Positions 15,978-24,934 of a stretch of 34,119 nucleotides of DNA are shown piece after piece. A program made the position numbers and the translations under genes. Under the pieces are notes generated by a model. It was not told the origin of the DNA. It worked only from the letters and a program-made list of their open reading frames with translations, and searched no databases. The stretch comes from FCB group bacterium (GTDB taxonomy: Bacteria; Zixibacteria; MSB-5A5; GN15; JAAZOE01): NCBI GenBank assembly GCA_024231695.1, contig JAAEQF010000980.1, forward strand, positions 1 through 34,119, given 5' to 3'. How positions within the stretch are numbered: position 1 is the stretch's first letter; each line of letters begins with the position of its first letter.

Positions 15978-17093
15978 CTATTTGCCTTCAACCGAGTTAA
16001 CCGAGTCTGTTTTCAAGGCGGTATTGAAATCCACTACGCGAGTAGTCAGGATCATAAAACTCTCTATGTTCTCTTCAACCATCGATTCATGAGAGAATAA
16101 AAACGGCAGGATATGGCCAAGAATCGGGAACCGTTTTGTATGCTTATCCTTGATGGTCCGTGATAATCCGCCCAAAAGCACCGATTCACCATCCTTGACG
16201 ATTATCGTATTTTCGATCAACTGCCCGCTTTTTATCGGACTGCCGGAAATATTGCCGGAAATATTGGTGAACTCCGCATTGAGTTCCAGAGTGATATAGC
16301 CGCTTTCACCCATAGACGGCAGCACACTCATGGTTAATCCGGCATCCATTGAATCGGTTTCAAAGAGATTAGTATAACTGGAATAGCGGGTGACATAGGT
16401 TACTCTGTCGCCATCCAGGATAGTCGCCCGGCGATTGTTCAGAGTTAGGATTTTGGGGGCGTTATGAATTTCCACCGCGCCCGATTCATCAAGAATATCC
16501 AGTGAAGAACCCAGGTCAACCGTAGATGTAACATCATAGTATCTATCAATATCACGTCTTTCGTCGTAGGTGCTGGCCTCAATACCGGCAGTATTAAAAG
16601 ACTGTCTTGCATTATCATCATGACTTTCGCGATAACGCAAATTCACCCGAGGTGCCGCATCTTTCCAGATTCGTTCCCAATCCAGACCTATTTCGTGGGC
16701 CTTGGAAGTATTGATCTCGACGATTTTAACTTCGATTTCAATCTGCCGGGGCGGAATGTCCGCCTGTCGAATGAGGTCGGCCACAAAGGCGACATCTCCT
16801 TCGACACCACTTAGAATCAACAGATTGGCCGGGGCGTTGTAACGAATTTCCACTATATGGTAAATGCCTTTTGTTTTCCAGTCGATGACATTACATCCAC
16901 CGAGTTGTCGAGCTCCCAGAATTTCCAGAACCTGCGACGGTGGTATAAACTCAGGCTTAACTGATAAAACCGAATGTTGCTCAAAAGGCACAACCTGGGT
17001 CGCCACCGGGGCACTATTCTGAGCGGTGATAACAGACGATAGAATAATCAGGCATGCAAGAAGTGAAGTCGAACGGGAATATTTGGCGGTCAT
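15978..17093 (-). CDS. Short secretin-family outer-membrane protein
   Basis: The protein has 371 residues with a signal peptide (residues 1-24). A small N-domain (about 40-118: PPSQVLEILGARQLGG...ILSGVEGDVAFVADLIRQAD) resembles the secretin/TonB short N and N1 folds of GspD and PilQ. The secretin core covers about 118-355: VEINTSKAHEIGLDW, VEIHNAPKILTLNNRRATILDG, ENTIIVKDGESVLLGGLSR, and RFPILGHILPFLFSHE, which corresponds to the usual VPxLGDIPxLGxLF. It ends with a 16-residue polar tail. At 371 residues it is far shorter than GspD or PilQ and lacks N2/N3-type repeats. No pilus or type II secretion gene is nearby. It could form a pore alone or serve an unlinked system. Confidence 0.85.
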   Translation of the reverse strand: MTAKYSRSTSLLACLIILSSVITAQNSAPVATQVVPFEQHSVLSVKPEFIPPSQVLEILGARQLGGCNVIDWKTKGIYHIVEIRYNAPANLLILSGVEGDVAFVADLIRQADIPPRQIEIEVKIVEINTSKAHEIGLDWERIWKDAAPRVNLRYRESHDDNARQSFNTAGIEASTYDERRDIDRYYDVTSTVDLGSSLDILDESGAVEIHNAPKILTLNNRRATILDGDRVTYVTRYSSYTNLFETDSMDAGLTMSVLPSMGESGYITLELNAEFTNISGNISGSPIKSGQLIENTIIVKDGESVLLGGLSRTIKDKHTKRFPILGHILPFLFSHESMVEENIESFMILTTRVVDFNTALKTDSVNSVEGK

Positions 17094-17137
17094 AGTCCCT
17101 CCTTTAAACTGTAATTATATAAAATTCAAGATATATA

Positions 17138-17166
17138 AGTATAATTAATAACACCGTGGCTGTCAA
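17138..17166 (-). promoter_or_regulatory. Sigma70-type promoter of the secretin gene
   Basis: TTGACA (17166-17161 on minus), exactly 17 nt, TATACT (17143-17138). It lies between the rplQ terminator and the secretin ATG at 17093, which has AAAGGAGGG just upstream. The 210-nt gap at 17094-17303 holds only this promoter and the rplQ terminator. Confidence 0.8.
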
Positions 17167-17222
17167 CCGCTTTCGATTAGGCGAAGAGCACAATGATCCT
17201 GCTGCCAGGAATGAGTTAACAT

Positions 17223-17255
17223 ACAAAAACACGGCTTCCGAAAAGGAAGCCGTGT
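17223..17255 (-). terminator. Strong rho-independent terminator of the ribosomal-protein operon
   Basis: Perfect 11-bp stem: ACACGGCTTCC (17255-17245 read on minus) pairs with GGAAGCCGTGT (17239-17229), with a 5-nt loop. It is followed by TTTTTGTAT. It stands 48 nt past the rplQ stop and ends the long block that begins with tuf. Confidence 0.93.
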
Positions 17256-17303
17256 CTGTATTTTAAAGCAGCGGACGCCGGGGCAAAACCCGAGCGGGCC
17301 GTA

Positions 17304-17708
17304 TTATTTCTTTTTTTCTTTTTTCTTGTCTTTATCGGATTCTGCTTTCGGCTTGGGCGTCAGCAGTTCGACCAAAGACAAAGAAGCGCCATCACCCCGC
17401 CGGGTTCCGATTTTGATTACTCGAGTGAAACCGGATGGTCTATCGCTGAAATGGGGAGCGATCTCATCAAAAAGTTTCTTGACGACGGTTTCATTGCGGA
17501 TGGCGGCAAACACGTTGCGTCGGGCGGCCAGGCTGTCGGTTTTAGCCTTGGTAATCAGCCGGTCGGTTAGACGCCGCAGTTCTTTGGCCTTGGCATCGGT
17601 AGTGCGAATAGTGCGATGCAAAAAGAGGGAGTTGGCCATATTGGCCAGCATAGCCTCCCGATGCGGCTTGGTCCGCGAAAGTTTCTTTGTTTTTACCTGG
17701 TGTTTCAT
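17304..17708 (-). CDS. rplQ: 50S ribosomal protein L17 (bL17)
   Basis: L17 binds 23S rRNA near the polypeptide exit of the large subunit. The protein of 134 residues opens MKHQVKTKKLSRTKPHREAM and contains NMANSLFLHRTIRTTDAKAKELR and RPSGFTRVIKIGTRRGDGA, which are standard for the family. The core is about 115 residues; the last ~17 (ESDKDKKKEKKK) are a charged Lys-rich tail. It is the last gene of the operon, 17 nt after rpoA. Confidence 0.97.
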   Translation of the reverse strand: MKHQVKTKKLSRTKPHREAMLANMANSLFLHRTIRTTDAKAKELRRLTDRLITKAKTDSLAARRNVFAAIRNETVVKKLFDEIAPHFSDRPSGFTRVIKIGTRRGDGASLSLVELLTPKPKAESDKDKKKEKKK

Positions 17709-17725
17709 CAGTAGCTACCTATTCG

Positions 17726-18706
17726 TTATGATTTCTTTTCCAGATACGGCGTAATGTCCATACCGAAAGACAACACCAGTTCTTCAAGAATGCTGGTCAG
17801 TTCATTGAGTGATTTGCGACCGAAATTGCGGTATTTGAGCATCTCCGATTCGGTTTTGGAAACCAGCTCACCCAGGGTCTGTATATTGGCTGCCCGCAGG
17901 CAGTTGGACGAGCGAACCGAAAGTTCCAATTCGTCCACCCTGGTTTTCAACAGAGCGCGGATACGAACCACGCCTTCATCTTCTTCCGCTTCCTCAGCGA
18001 TCTCCATGGTTTCATCGATATGGATGAAGAGCTGCATATGATCCTTGAAGATTTTGGCGGCATAACTGAGTGCGTCTTCAGGTGTGATCGACTTGTCGGT
18101 CCAGATATCCAGAAGCAGGCGGTCGTAATCGGTTTTTTGTCCGACGCGAGTATTCTCAATCTCGTAATTGACTTTGACCACCGGTGAGAAAAGGGAATCA
18201 AGGAAAATGGTTCCGGCGGGCGCATCTTCGCGCTTGTTGAGGTCGGACATAACATAGCCGCGACCGTAGTCAAAGTCGATTTCCATAGACAATTCCTTGT
18301 CCTGCGTCAATTCGGCCAGATGCAAATCAGGATTGAGAATTTCGACATCGGCGCTTTCCTCGATCATACCGGCGGTAATTTTACATTTACCGTTGGCTTT
18401 GAGCGTCAATGTCCGGCGTTCGTCAGCATGAAAGCGGACTCGGAGCTTTTTAATATTGAGGATGATATCAGTAATATCCTCATAAACCCCTTCAATGGTG
18501 CCGAACTCATGCAGAATCCCGTCAATCCTGACGCTGACCGGCGCGCCTCCCTGGATGGACGATATGAGCACGCGTCTGAGTGCGTGACCAATCGTCGCGC
18601 CGAACCCCCGTTCCAGAGGTTCGATCACAAACCTGGCATACCCGTCATCCATATTGGACTGATCGGTTACAATCTCCTTGGGCATCGTCAGGCTTTTCCA
18701 CTTCAT
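17726..18706 (-). CDS. rpoA: DNA-directed RNA polymerase alpha subunit
   Basis: RpoA dimerises to nucleate core RNA polymerase, and its C-terminal domain touches UP elements and activators. The protein of 326 residues has the N-terminal domain (FVIEPLERGFGATIGHALRRVLISSIQGGAPVSVRIDGILHEF near residues 26-68, and YAAKIFKDHMQLF) and a C-terminal helix-hairpin-helix domain (about 250-326: LRAANIQTLGELV, KYRNFGRKSLNEL). The linker is acidic (EIAEEAEEDEG). The ATG at 18706 has GGGGG upstream. The position between rpsD and rplQ is the usual alpha-operon order. Confidence 0.98.
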   Translation of the reverse strand: MKWKSLTMPKEIVTDQSNMDDGYARFVIEPLERGFGATIGHALRRVLISSIQGGAPVSVRIDGILHEFGTIEGVYEDITDIILNIKKLRVRFHADERRTLTLKANGKCKITAGMIEESADVEILNPDLHLAELTQDKELSMEIDFDYGRGYVMSDLNKREDAPAGTIFLDSLFSPVVKVNYEIENTRVGQKTDYDRLLLDIWTDKSITPEDALSYAAKIFKDHMQLFIHIDETMEIAEEAEEDEGVVRIRALLKTRVDELELSVRSSNCLRAANIQTLGELVSKTESEMLKYRNFGRKSLNELTSILEELVLSFGMDITPYLEKKS

Positions 18707-18753
18707 TCGTTTATCCCCCGAATATAGGTCCCTTCCCTTAACGGGAATGCAAT

Positions 18754-19380
18754 TTACTTGGAATACAGCTCAACAATCAGCTGTTCCTGAGCCGGAGTCG
18801 GAATCTCATCCCGTTTCGGTATCTCCAGCAGTTCTCCTTCCAAGCTGGCTTTATTCAAGCGCAGCCAGGGAATTTGCTCACCGCGTGACTCTTTCAGGGC
18901 CAGGTGAATGATGTCGATGCTCTTGGACTTGTCCTTGACCTGTAAAACATCATGAACCTTGACCTGGAACGACGGAATATCGACAATCCGGCCATTGATC
19001 GTGAAGTGACGGTGTCGCACCAGCTGTCTGGCCGACTTACGGGAGGGAGCAAAACCCAGGCGATAGACGATATTGTCCATTCGGCATTCCAGCAATTGCA
19101 GCAAGTTTTCGCCGGTAATACCTTTTTTCCGGTCCGCTTTTACGAAGTAATTGTGGAACTGCTGTTCCAACAGACCGTAAATACGGCGAACTTTTTGCTT
19201 TTCACGCAGCTGCAGGCCGTACTCGCTGACCTTGCGGCGCATATTCTGTCCATGCTGTCCCGGCGCATAACTCCGTTTTTCAAAGGCGCACTTGTCGCTT
19301 AAGCACCGGCTGCCTTTAAGATACAACTTTTCGGATTCACGTCGGCACAACTTACAATTAGGGCCAGTATATCTAGCCAT
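18754..19380 (-). CDS. rpsD: 30S ribosomal protein S4 (uS4), zinc-binding form
   Basis: S4 starts assembly of the 16S rRNA 5' domain and helps accuracy and mRNA entry. The protein of 208 residues opens [15 protein letters not shown]. Four cysteines, C9, C12, C26 and C31, make it the C+ (zinc) form. The S4 RNA-binding domain follows ([43 protein letters not shown]). The ATG at 19380 has GAGGA 7 nt before it. Confidence 0.98.
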   Translation of the reverse strand: MARYTGPNCKLCRRESEKLYLKGSRCLSDKCAFEKRSYAPGQHGQNMRRKVSEYGLQLREKQKVRRIYGLLEQQFHNYFVKADRKKGITGENLLQLLECRMDNIVYRLGFAPSRKSARQLVRHRHFTINGRIVDIPSFQVKVHDVLQVKDKSKSIDIIHLALKESRGEQIPWLRLNKASLEGELLEIPKRDEIPTPAQEQLIVELYSK

Positions 19381-19429
19381 TCATCGTTCCTCTTTTATCT
19401 AAACGATTCATTATCAAACCAGTCCAACA

Positions 19430-19822
19430 TCACACCCGTCGCCGTTTCGGCGGGCGACACCCGTTATGGGGTATCGGGGTGACATCTTTGATACAGGTCA
19501 CTTCCAAACCGGCGGCCGATATGGAGCGAATAGCCGCTTCGCGTCCGCCACCAGGACCCTTGACCATAACTTCCACTTTGCGCATGCCCATGTCCAACGC
19601 CTCTTTGGCGGTCAGGGCCGCAGCTTGCTGAGCGGCGAAAGGGGTTGATTTTTTGGAGCCTTTGAACCCCACTCGACCGGCAGATCCCCACGAAATCACC
19701 CTGCCCTTGGCGTCAGAAATGGTGATAATCGTATTATTGAAGGTAGCCTTAATGTGGGCCACACCATTGGCCTCTACCTTGCGATGCCGCTTCTTGATTC
19801 TCTTTTTCTTTGCTTCAGCCAC
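19430..19822 (-). CDS. rpsK: 30S ribosomal protein S11 (uS11), GTG start
   Basis: S11 sits on the 30S platform next to the Shine-Dalgarno helix. The 130 residues include [57 protein letters not shown] and the C-terminal [18 protein letters not shown], all diagnostic. The start codon is GTG (19822-19820), preceded by AGAGGTGA. The N-terminus is unusually basic ([13 protein letters not shown]). Confidence 0.97.
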   Translation of the reverse strand: MAEAKKKRIKKRHRKVEANGVAHIKATFNNTIITISDAKGRVISWGSAGRVGFKGSKKSTPFAAQQAAALTAKEALDMGMRKVEVMVKGPGGGREAAIRSISAAGLEVTCIKDVTPIPHNGCRPPKRRRV

Positions 19823-19851
19823 TTATTCACCTCTAACTGATGTCATTGCCT

Positions 19852-20235
19852 TTACCTCGGACCCGCCGCTTTCTTCCGGCCGGCGACCGTCCGCTTCGGT
19901 CCCTTGCGGGTCCTGGCATTGTTTTTAGTATTTTGTCCACGACATGGAAGTCCGCGGCGATGTCTTAGTCCGCGATAAGAACCGATATCGATGAGCCTTT
20001 TGATATTCATCGCGATCTCGCTGCGAAGATGACCTTCCACCCGAAAATCGTTTTCAATGGTGCCACGCAGTTTGATTACGTCTTCCTCGGTCAATCTGTT
20101 GACCCGGGTGTCGGGATCAACGCCGGTATCTTTCAATATTTTCTTCGCCGAGGTCAGTCCGATACCGAATATATAGGTTAACGCGATTTCGATTCTTTTC
20201 TCGCGCGGCAGTTCAACACCTGCTATACGGGCCAA
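19852..20235 (-). CDS. rpsM: 30S ribosomal protein S13 (uS13), TTG start
   Basis: S13 lies in the 30S head and bridges to the 50S subunit near the P-site tRNA. The protein of 127 residues has [26 protein letters not shown], the helix-two-turn-helix TSAKKIL, and the C-terminal [29 protein letters not shown]. The start codon is TTG (20235-20233) with AGGAGG 5 nt upstream, a very strong signal that makes up for the weak start. Confidence 0.97.
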   Translation of the reverse strand: MARIAGVELPREKRIEIALTYIFGIGLTSAKKILKDTGVDPDTRVNRLTEEDVIKLRGTIENDFRVEGHLRSEIAMNIKRLIDIGSYRGLRHRRGLPCRGQNTKNNARTRKGPKRTVAGRKKAAGPR

Positions 20236-20267
20236 TTGAGCCTCCTAAAAATCTAAAAACTCTTCTG

Positions 20268-20381
20268 TTATCCCTGACGCTGTTTATGGCGCGGGTTACT
20301 GCAAATGACTCGCAAGACGCCTTTACGGCGAATAATCTTGCATTTGACACAACGTTTCTTCAATGACGCTTTAACTTTCAT
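20268..20381 (-). CDS. rpmJ: 50S ribosomal protein L36 (bL36), zinc-binding form
   Basis: This 37-residue gene was found by translating the gap between rpsM and infA. It begins [15 protein letters not shown] and has the zinc ligands C11, C14, C27 and H32 ([12 protein letters not shown]), so it is the zinc-replete version. It has its own ATG at 20381 and a TAA stop at 20268. L36 is the smallest 50S protein and organises 23S rRNA near the L7/L12 stalk base. Its place between infA and rpsM is conserved in many bacteria. Confidence 0.96.
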   Translation of the reverse strand: MKVKASLKKRCVKCKIIRRKGVLRVICSNPRHKQRQG

Positions 20382-20411
20382 ATCCGCTCACCTCAACAGA
20401 ATAACCGATCA

Positions 20412-20630
20412 TCATTTATGTCGGTAGGTTATCCGTCCCCGGGTCAAATCATACGGCGATAGTTCCAGGCTGACGCGGTCACCGGGAAGAATTTTGATAA
20501 AATGCATTCGCATTTTTCCCGAAATATGCGCCAATACCACATGACCATTGTCCAGTTCCACTTTAAACATGGCGTTCGGTAACGGTTCTAAAACCTTACC
20601 TTCCACCTGAATCACAGCCTCTTTTGCCAT
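20412..20630 (-). CDS. infA: Translation initiation factor IF-1
   Basis: IF-1 occupies the ribosomal A site during initiation. The 72 residues form a single S1/OB-fold domain: [52 protein letters not shown] and [13 protein letters not shown], nearly the family consensus. GGGAG lies 3 nt before the ATG. It is 7 nt downstream of map. Confidence 0.98.
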   Translation of the reverse strand: MAKEAVIQVEGKVLEPLPNAMFKVELDNGHVVLAHISGKMRMHFIKILPGDRVSLELSPYDLTRGRITYRHK

Positions 20631-20637
20631 ATGCTCC

Positions 20638-21396
20638 CTAAACCAGCGTTAAAATATCAGGGCCATTACCCGTTATAGCCACAGAATGCTCAAAATGAGC
20701 CGATGGCCGACCGTCAGACGTCACTGTTGTCCAGCCATCCGGCTTAAAATCAATCCGGTAGCCCCCGGCATTGACCATCGGTTCGATGGCCAGAACCAGA
20801 CCTTTTTTCAACTTCAATCCCGTGCCCGGCGATCCGAAATTATGTACCTGAGGATCCTCGTGCATTTTCCGCCCAATACCGTGCCCAACCATGTCTCGCA
20901 CAACCGAAAATCCGTTTTCCTCAACTGTCTGCTGCACCGCAGCGGAAATGTCCCCAAGATAGTTGCCGACCCGCGCTTTGTCAATACCAGCCTTCAGCGC
21001 TTTCAGTGTAATTTCCATCAGCCGCTTTTTCTCGTCATCAATTTCGCCGACAGCATAAGTCTTGGCCCCATCGCCGCAATAACCGTTCTTAAAGGTACCG
21101 ACATCGATGGAAATTATCTGGCCCTCGACCAGTTTACGGTCTGAAGGAATGCCGTGGACAACGACTTCATCGATAGAAGCGCAGATAGTAGCCGGATAAC
21201 TGCGGCCGCCTACGCGGTATCCCTTGAAAGTTGGTTCCGCACCGCGACTGCGGATATGATCTTCGGCGATCCGGTCCAGTTCCTGAGTGGTGACACCGGG
21301 GGCAATATGCTTGCGCATTAACTCATGCACTTCGGCAACGATTTTCCCCGCCTCGCGCATAATCTCCACTTCTCTGTCGGTCTTATACTCCGGCAT
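20638..21396 (-). CDS. map: Methionine aminopeptidase type I
   Basis: This enzyme removes the initiator methionine from nascent proteins. With the start at 21396 the protein is 252 residues, the normal size. The five metal ligands are in place: D98 (SIDVG), D109 (CGDGAKTY), H172 (VGHGIG), E205 (AIEPM) and E236 (HFEHSVAI); the active-site histidine is H81 (VVVHGIP). The frame is open to an ATG at 21441 inside adk, but residues before [13 protein letters not shown] do not fit the family. Only one base separates the adk stop from this ATG, so translation is probably coupled. Confidence 0.96.
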   Translation of the reverse strand: MPEYKTDREVEIMREAGKIVAEVHELMRKHIAPGVTTQELDRIAEDHIRSRGAEPTFKGYRVGGRSYPATICASIDEVVVHGIPSDRKLVEGQIISIDVGTFKNGYCGDGAKTYAVGEIDDEKKRLMEITLKALKAGIDKARVGNYLGDISAAVQQTVEENGFSVVRDMVGHGIGRKMHEDPQVHNFGSPGTGLKLKKGLVLAIEPMVNAGGYRIDFKPDGWTTVTSDGRPSAHFEHSVAITGNGPDILTLV

Positions 21397-21397
21397 T

Positions 21398-22045
21398 TCA
21401 GGCGACGCCCAGCCCTTCCACAATACGGTTAAATATATCATCCGGCGTTCCTACGCCGGCGATCGGCTTGAGAAGCGACTGCTTGCGATAGTAATCCTCA
21501 ATCGGTTGCGTCTGCTTCTTGTAAACCTCCAGACGGTTTTTCACCACGTCCGGTTCATCATCGGGGCGACGAACCAGTTGCCCGCCGCATTTATCACAGA
21601 CACCTTCCTTCTGGGGCATGTTGGCCGGATAATTGTATCCCGCCTGACAACCGCTGCAATTCATGCGCCCGGAAAGGCGTTTGATAATTTCATCGTCATC
21701 AACGTCCAACAGGACGGCATAGTCCGTTTTCGCGCCGACACGCTGGAACATGGCGTCCAGGGCTTCGGCCTGCGGTATCGTCCGCGGGAATCCGTCGAGA
21801 ATAAAGCCGTTGTTCAGGTCGCCTGAAGCCTGCTTTTCCTCGATCAAACCGATAATGATATCATCGGGAACCAGTTCCCCGGCTTTCATAAAGGTTTCAG
21901 CCTTCTGACCCAGTTCGGTGCCGTTTTTAACCGCGGCCCGAAGTAAATCACCGGTGGACAGGTGCAGAACAGATATTTTCTTGGCCAAGCGAATCGCCTG
22001 AGTGCCCTTACCAGATCCCGGTGCTCCCAGAAAAATCAAATTCAT
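21398..22045 (-). CDS. adk: Adenylate kinase with zinc-binding lid
   Basis: Adenylate kinase interconverts ATP plus AMP and 2 ADP. The protein of 215 residues has the P-loop GAPGSGKGT (7-15), AMP-site residues STGDLLR and FILDGFPRT, and a long lid with four cysteines, C130, C133, C150 and C153, which mark the zinc-stabilised form common in Gram-positive and some other bacteria. The ATG overlaps the secY stop by one base (TAATG), so the genes are translationally coupled. Confidence 0.98.
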   Translation of the reverse strand: MNLIFLGAPGSGKGTQAIRLAKKISVLHLSTGDLLRAAVKNGTELGQKAETFMKAGELVPDDIIIGLIEEKQASGDLNNGFILDGFPRTIPQAEALDAMFQRVGAKTDYAVLLDVDDDEIIKRLSGRMNCSGCQAGYNYPANMPQKEGVCDKCGGQLVRRPDDEPDVVKNRLEVYKKQTQPIEDYYRKQSLLKPIAGVGTPDDIFNRIVEGLGVA

Positions 22046-23361
22046 TAGTAGGACCTCCCGCGAATTTTGCCCTTTTTCATGAAGCCGTCATAATGCCTCA
22101 TCAAAAGATGCGACTCTATTTGTTGCAGCGTATCCAAAGCCACGCCAACCACAATCAAGAGCCCGGTACCTCCAAAGAAATACTGGACATTGAGTTTGGC
22201 AACCAGCACCCAGGGCAGGATGGCGATCATGGCAAAGAACAGCGCGCCCGGCAGAGTAATCCGGGTTAAAATTCTTTCGATATATTCGGCAGTACGCTTG
22301 CCCGGTCTGATCCCCGGAATAAAGCCGCCGTTTTTGCGCATATTGTCAGCCAGATCGATCGGGTTGAAAGTCAGGGCCGTGTAGAAATAGGCGAAGAAGA
22401 CAATAATCAAACCGTAGATGACCGAATAAAACGCACCGCCCGGTTTCAACCAGTAGCCAATAATGTTGTTGATCCATTCGATATTGGGAAAGAGTTGAGC
22501 GATGGTGGCCGGTGCGAACATAATCGACTGAGCGAAAATGATCGGAATAACACCGGCGGAGTTAACGGACAAAGGCAAATGAGTGGTTTGGCCGCCATAG
22601 ATTCTCCGGCCAACAACCTTTTTGGGATACTGCACCGGAATACGGCGCTGGCCCCTGGTGACGACGATCACCGCGGCAATAACCAAGACCATCATGGCGA
22701 TCATGAATAGCTCGGTTACGATCGAACGAGTGCCGGCGAAAACCATCTGAGCTTCCTCGACTACTGCCAGCGGGAAGCGGGCGATAATGCCGATGAAAAT
22801 AATCAGTGAAATGCCGTTACCGATACCACGTTCAGTGATCTGTTCACCCAGCCACATAATAAAGATCGTACCGCAGGTGAAGGTCAGAATCGTCAGTGGA
22901 ATGAAGCTAATGCCACTCATGGTCACGGCCGAGACGCCCGAAGGTCCGACGATGGACTTGAGATAGACAGCGGTACCATAGGCCTGCATGGCAGCAATCA
23001 CTACTGTTCCATAACGGGTGTACTGGGTGATCTTTTTGCGACCTTCCTCGCCTTCCTTCTGTAATTTTTGGATGAACGGAATAACCGCTCCCAGAAGCTG
23101 CATAATAATCGACGCCGAAATGTAAGGCATAATACCCAGAGCGAAGATGGTCGCCTTCATGAAGGCGCCGCCGGCAAACATATCGAACATGCCCAGCAGT
23201 GTGCCTGAGTTTCCGGCAAAGAATGACTGCAAGACACTGGCATCGATTCCCGGTGTCGGAATATGCCCCCCGATACGGTACACCACCAGCAGGGCCATGG
23301 TGAAGAAAATCCGTTTCCTTAGCTCCTCAATCTTGAATATCGATTGAAACGTCCCTAACAC
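22045..23361 (-). CDS. secY: Protein translocase subunit SecY, GTG start
   Basis: SecY is the channel of the Sec translocon in the inner membrane. The protein of 438 residues has ten predicted membrane helices, the plug region, the cytoplasmic loop VTRGQRRIPVQYPKKVVGRR and the C-terminal motif around LLMRHYDGFMKKGKIRGR. The start is GTG (23361-23359), overlapping the rplO TAG stop by one base (TAGTG), with GAGGAGG 4 nt upstream. No other start codon is in frame before the first membrane helix. Confidence 0.98.
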   Translation of the reverse strand: MLGTFQSIFKIEELRKRIFFTMALLVVYRIGGHIPTPGIDASVLQSFFAGNSGTLLGMFDMFAGGAFMKATIFALGIMPYISASIIMQLLGAVIPFIQKLQKEGEEGRKKITQYTRYGTVVIAAMQAYGTAVYLKSIVGPSGVSAVTMSGISFIPLTILTFTCGTIFIMWLGEQITERGIGNGISLIIFIGIIARFPLAVVEEAQMVFAGTRSIVTELFMIAMMVLVIAAVIVVTRGQRRIPVQYPKKVVGRRIYGGQTTHLPLSVNSAGVIPIIFAQSIMFAPATIAQLFPNIEWINNIIGYWLKPGGAFYSVIYGLIIVFFAYFYTALTFNPIDLADNMRKNGGFIPGIRPGKRTAEYIERILTRITLPGALFFAMIAILPWVLVAKLNVQYFFGGTGLLIVVGVALDTLQQIESHLLMRHYDGFMKKGKIRGRSY

Positions 23362-23807
23362 TAGACCTCCTCAACCTTTCCCCCGGCGGCTTCGACTTTT
23401 TCCCGGGCGGTTTTGCTGCAGGCGGTGATTTTGACCGTCAGCGGCTTTTCAATTTTGCCCTGGCCGAGTAGTTTGACCGGAATATTGAGTGATTTTATTT
23501 TACCGTGCTTTTTGAGCACTTCGGCTGTAATCGGCTCATCCGCAGGACACCCTTCCAGCGAAAACAGATTGATAATCTGGAATTTCTGCTTGAAGATGTT
23601 GCGGAAACCACGCTTGGGGATCAACAGATGCAAAGGCATTTGCCCGCCCTGCATCCAAGGTTGAATCGAACGCATACCGCCGGAGCGGGAACGCTGCCCC
23701 TTATGTCCCCGTGTGGATGTTTTGCCATGTCCTGATCCGGGTCCGCGACCGACCCGTTTCCGTTTCTTTCTTGAACCCGCCGCGGGTTTTAAGCTGGATA
23801 AATCCAT
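23361..23807 (-). CDS. rplO: 50S ribosomal protein L15 (uL15)
   Basis: L15 is a late assembly protein of the 50S subunit. From the ATG at 23807 the protein has 148 residues: MDLSSLKPAAGSRKKRKRVGRGPGSGHGKTSTRGHKGQ, then the globular part ending AREKVEAAGGKVEEV. An ATG directly before it at 23810 is also possible; AAGGA is spaced better for 23807. Residues further upstream do not fit the family. Confidence 0.96.
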   Translation of the reverse strand: MDLSSLKPAAGSRKKRKRVGRGPGSGHGKTSTRGHKGQRSRSGGMRSIQPWMQGGQMPLHLLIPKRGFRNIFKQKFQIINLFSLEGCPADEPITAEVLKKHGKIKSLNIPVKLLGQGKIEKPLTVKITACSKTAREKVEAAGGKVEEV

Positions 23808-23840
23808 CATATATCCTTTGGTAAACAATAACCTGCTTGA

Positions 23841-24023
23841 CTATTCCACTTCTTCAACTGTAATCAAATGCTGAACACTTCTAATCATACCCCTAATCTG
23901 CGGGGTATCATTATGTACAACCGATTTGCGGATACGTCCTAAACCGAGCGCTTCAATCGTTCGCTTGTGCTTCGGGCGTCGACCGATAATCGATTTTACC
24001 TGTGTGACTTTTAACCTGGCCAT
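23841..24023 (-). CDS. rpmD: 50S ribosomal protein L30 (uL30)
   Basis: L30 is a small 50S protein. The 60 residues start [39 protein letters not shown], the family consensus. ATG at 24023 is chosen over an in-frame TTG at 24029 because GAGGA lies 6 nt before the ATG. It stands between rpsE and rplO as expected. Confidence 0.96.
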   Translation of the reverse strand: MARLKVTQVKSIIGRRPKHKRTIEALGLGRIRKSVVHNDTPQIRGMIRSVQHLITVEEVE

Positions 24024-24034
24024 TTCCAATCCTC

Positions 24035-24517
24035 TTATCCGTTCTCCAGATATTCACGTTCTTCTTCACGAGTGCGCAAGCTCAACAGGCCATTCATGGT
24101 CGCTTTGGCCACATTATTGGGATTTCTTGAGCCCTGCACTTTGGTCAGGATATCCTGTATGCCAACCGATTCAAGGACGGCCCGGACGCCACCGCCGGCG
24201 ATAACGCCGGTACCTGGCGATGCCGGTTTCAGCATTACCCGCGTGGCTCCGAAAACGCCAATCGTCCGATGGGGAATCGTGCCTTCCTGAAGCGATACAT
24301 TCACCATCGCCTTGCGCGCCGCTTCGGTTCCCTTGTGAATGGCGCCGACCACTTCCTTCGATTTACCTAAGCCGATGCCGACTTTGCCATTGCGATCGCC
24401 GACGGCCACCAGAGCCGTAAAGGAAAAGCGCCGGCCGCCTTTGACCACCTTGGCCACACGGTTGATGTAAATGACCTTTTCCTGAAATTCCAGATTATCT
24501 ACTTCAAATCGCGCCAA
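24035..24517 (-). CDS. rpsE: 30S ribosomal protein S5 (uS5), TTG start
   Basis: S5 shapes the mRNA entry channel and affects decoding accuracy. The protein of 160 residues has the double-stranded RNA-binding domain ([45 protein letters not shown]) and the S5 C-terminal domain ([25 protein letters not shown]). The start codon is TTG at 24517, with GAGGTGA just before it and an in-frame TGA 6 nt upstream, so no earlier start is possible. Confidence 0.96.
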   Translation of the reverse strand: MARFEVDNLEFQEKVIYINRVAKVVKGGRRFSFTALVAVGDRNGKVGIGLGKSKEVVGAIHKGTEAARKAMVNVSLQEGTIPHRTIGVFGATRVMLKPASPGTGVIAGGGVRAVLESVGIQDILTKVQGSRNPNNVAKATMNGLLSLRTREEEREYLENG

Positions 24518-24539
24518 CTCTCACCTCGTCTCTTGCATT

Positions 24540-24914
24540 TTAAAATTCCAGCCCCTTTTCGCGGGCTCCTTCGGCCACGGCCTTGATCCGGCCATGATAA
24601 CGGAACCGGTTGCGGTCGAAGACCACCTGTTTCAAGCCCAGGGCCACAGCCTTTTCGGCGATAGCCTGCCCGATCTTTTTGGCTTTGTCCGTCTTGGTGT
24701 CTTTGTCCTTAAACCGAGCGGCTATTTCCTTCGAGTCGGTGCCCAATCCCACCAGAGTCGTCTTTTTCAAATCATCAATCACCTGAACGTACATATTATT
24801 CAAGGATTTGGCCACAGTCAGCCGGGGCACTTCCGCTGTTCCGCTTACCCGCCCGCGAACGCGGCGGCGGCGGCGCTGGGCCCGAGCTGCTTTCTGTTTG
24901 AATTTATTTGGCAT
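24540..24914 (-). CDS. rplR: 50S ribosomal protein L18 (uL18)
   Basis: L18 binds 5S rRNA with L5 and brings it into the 50S subunit. The protein of 124 residues has a very basic N-terminus (QKAARAQRRRRRVRGRVSGT), then PRLTVAKSLNNMYVQVIDD and the C-terminal FDRNRFRYHGRIKAVAEGAREKGLEF. Confidence 0.97.
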   Translation of the reverse strand: MPNKFKQKAARAQRRRRRVRGRVSGTAEVPRLTVAKSLNNMYVQVIDDLKKTTLVGLGTDSKEIAARFKDKDTKTDKAKKIGQAIAEKAVALGLKQVVFDRNRFRYHGRIKAVAEGAREKGLEF

Positions 24915-24934
24915 TTAGTTCTACTCCACTCATC

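Noticed and set aside
15978..17093. Reading the secretin as part of a type II secretion or type IV pilus operon
   Set aside because: Both neighbours are unrelated (ribosomal operon and EF-G-like gene) and no ATPase, pseudopilin or inner-membrane component is in the window.
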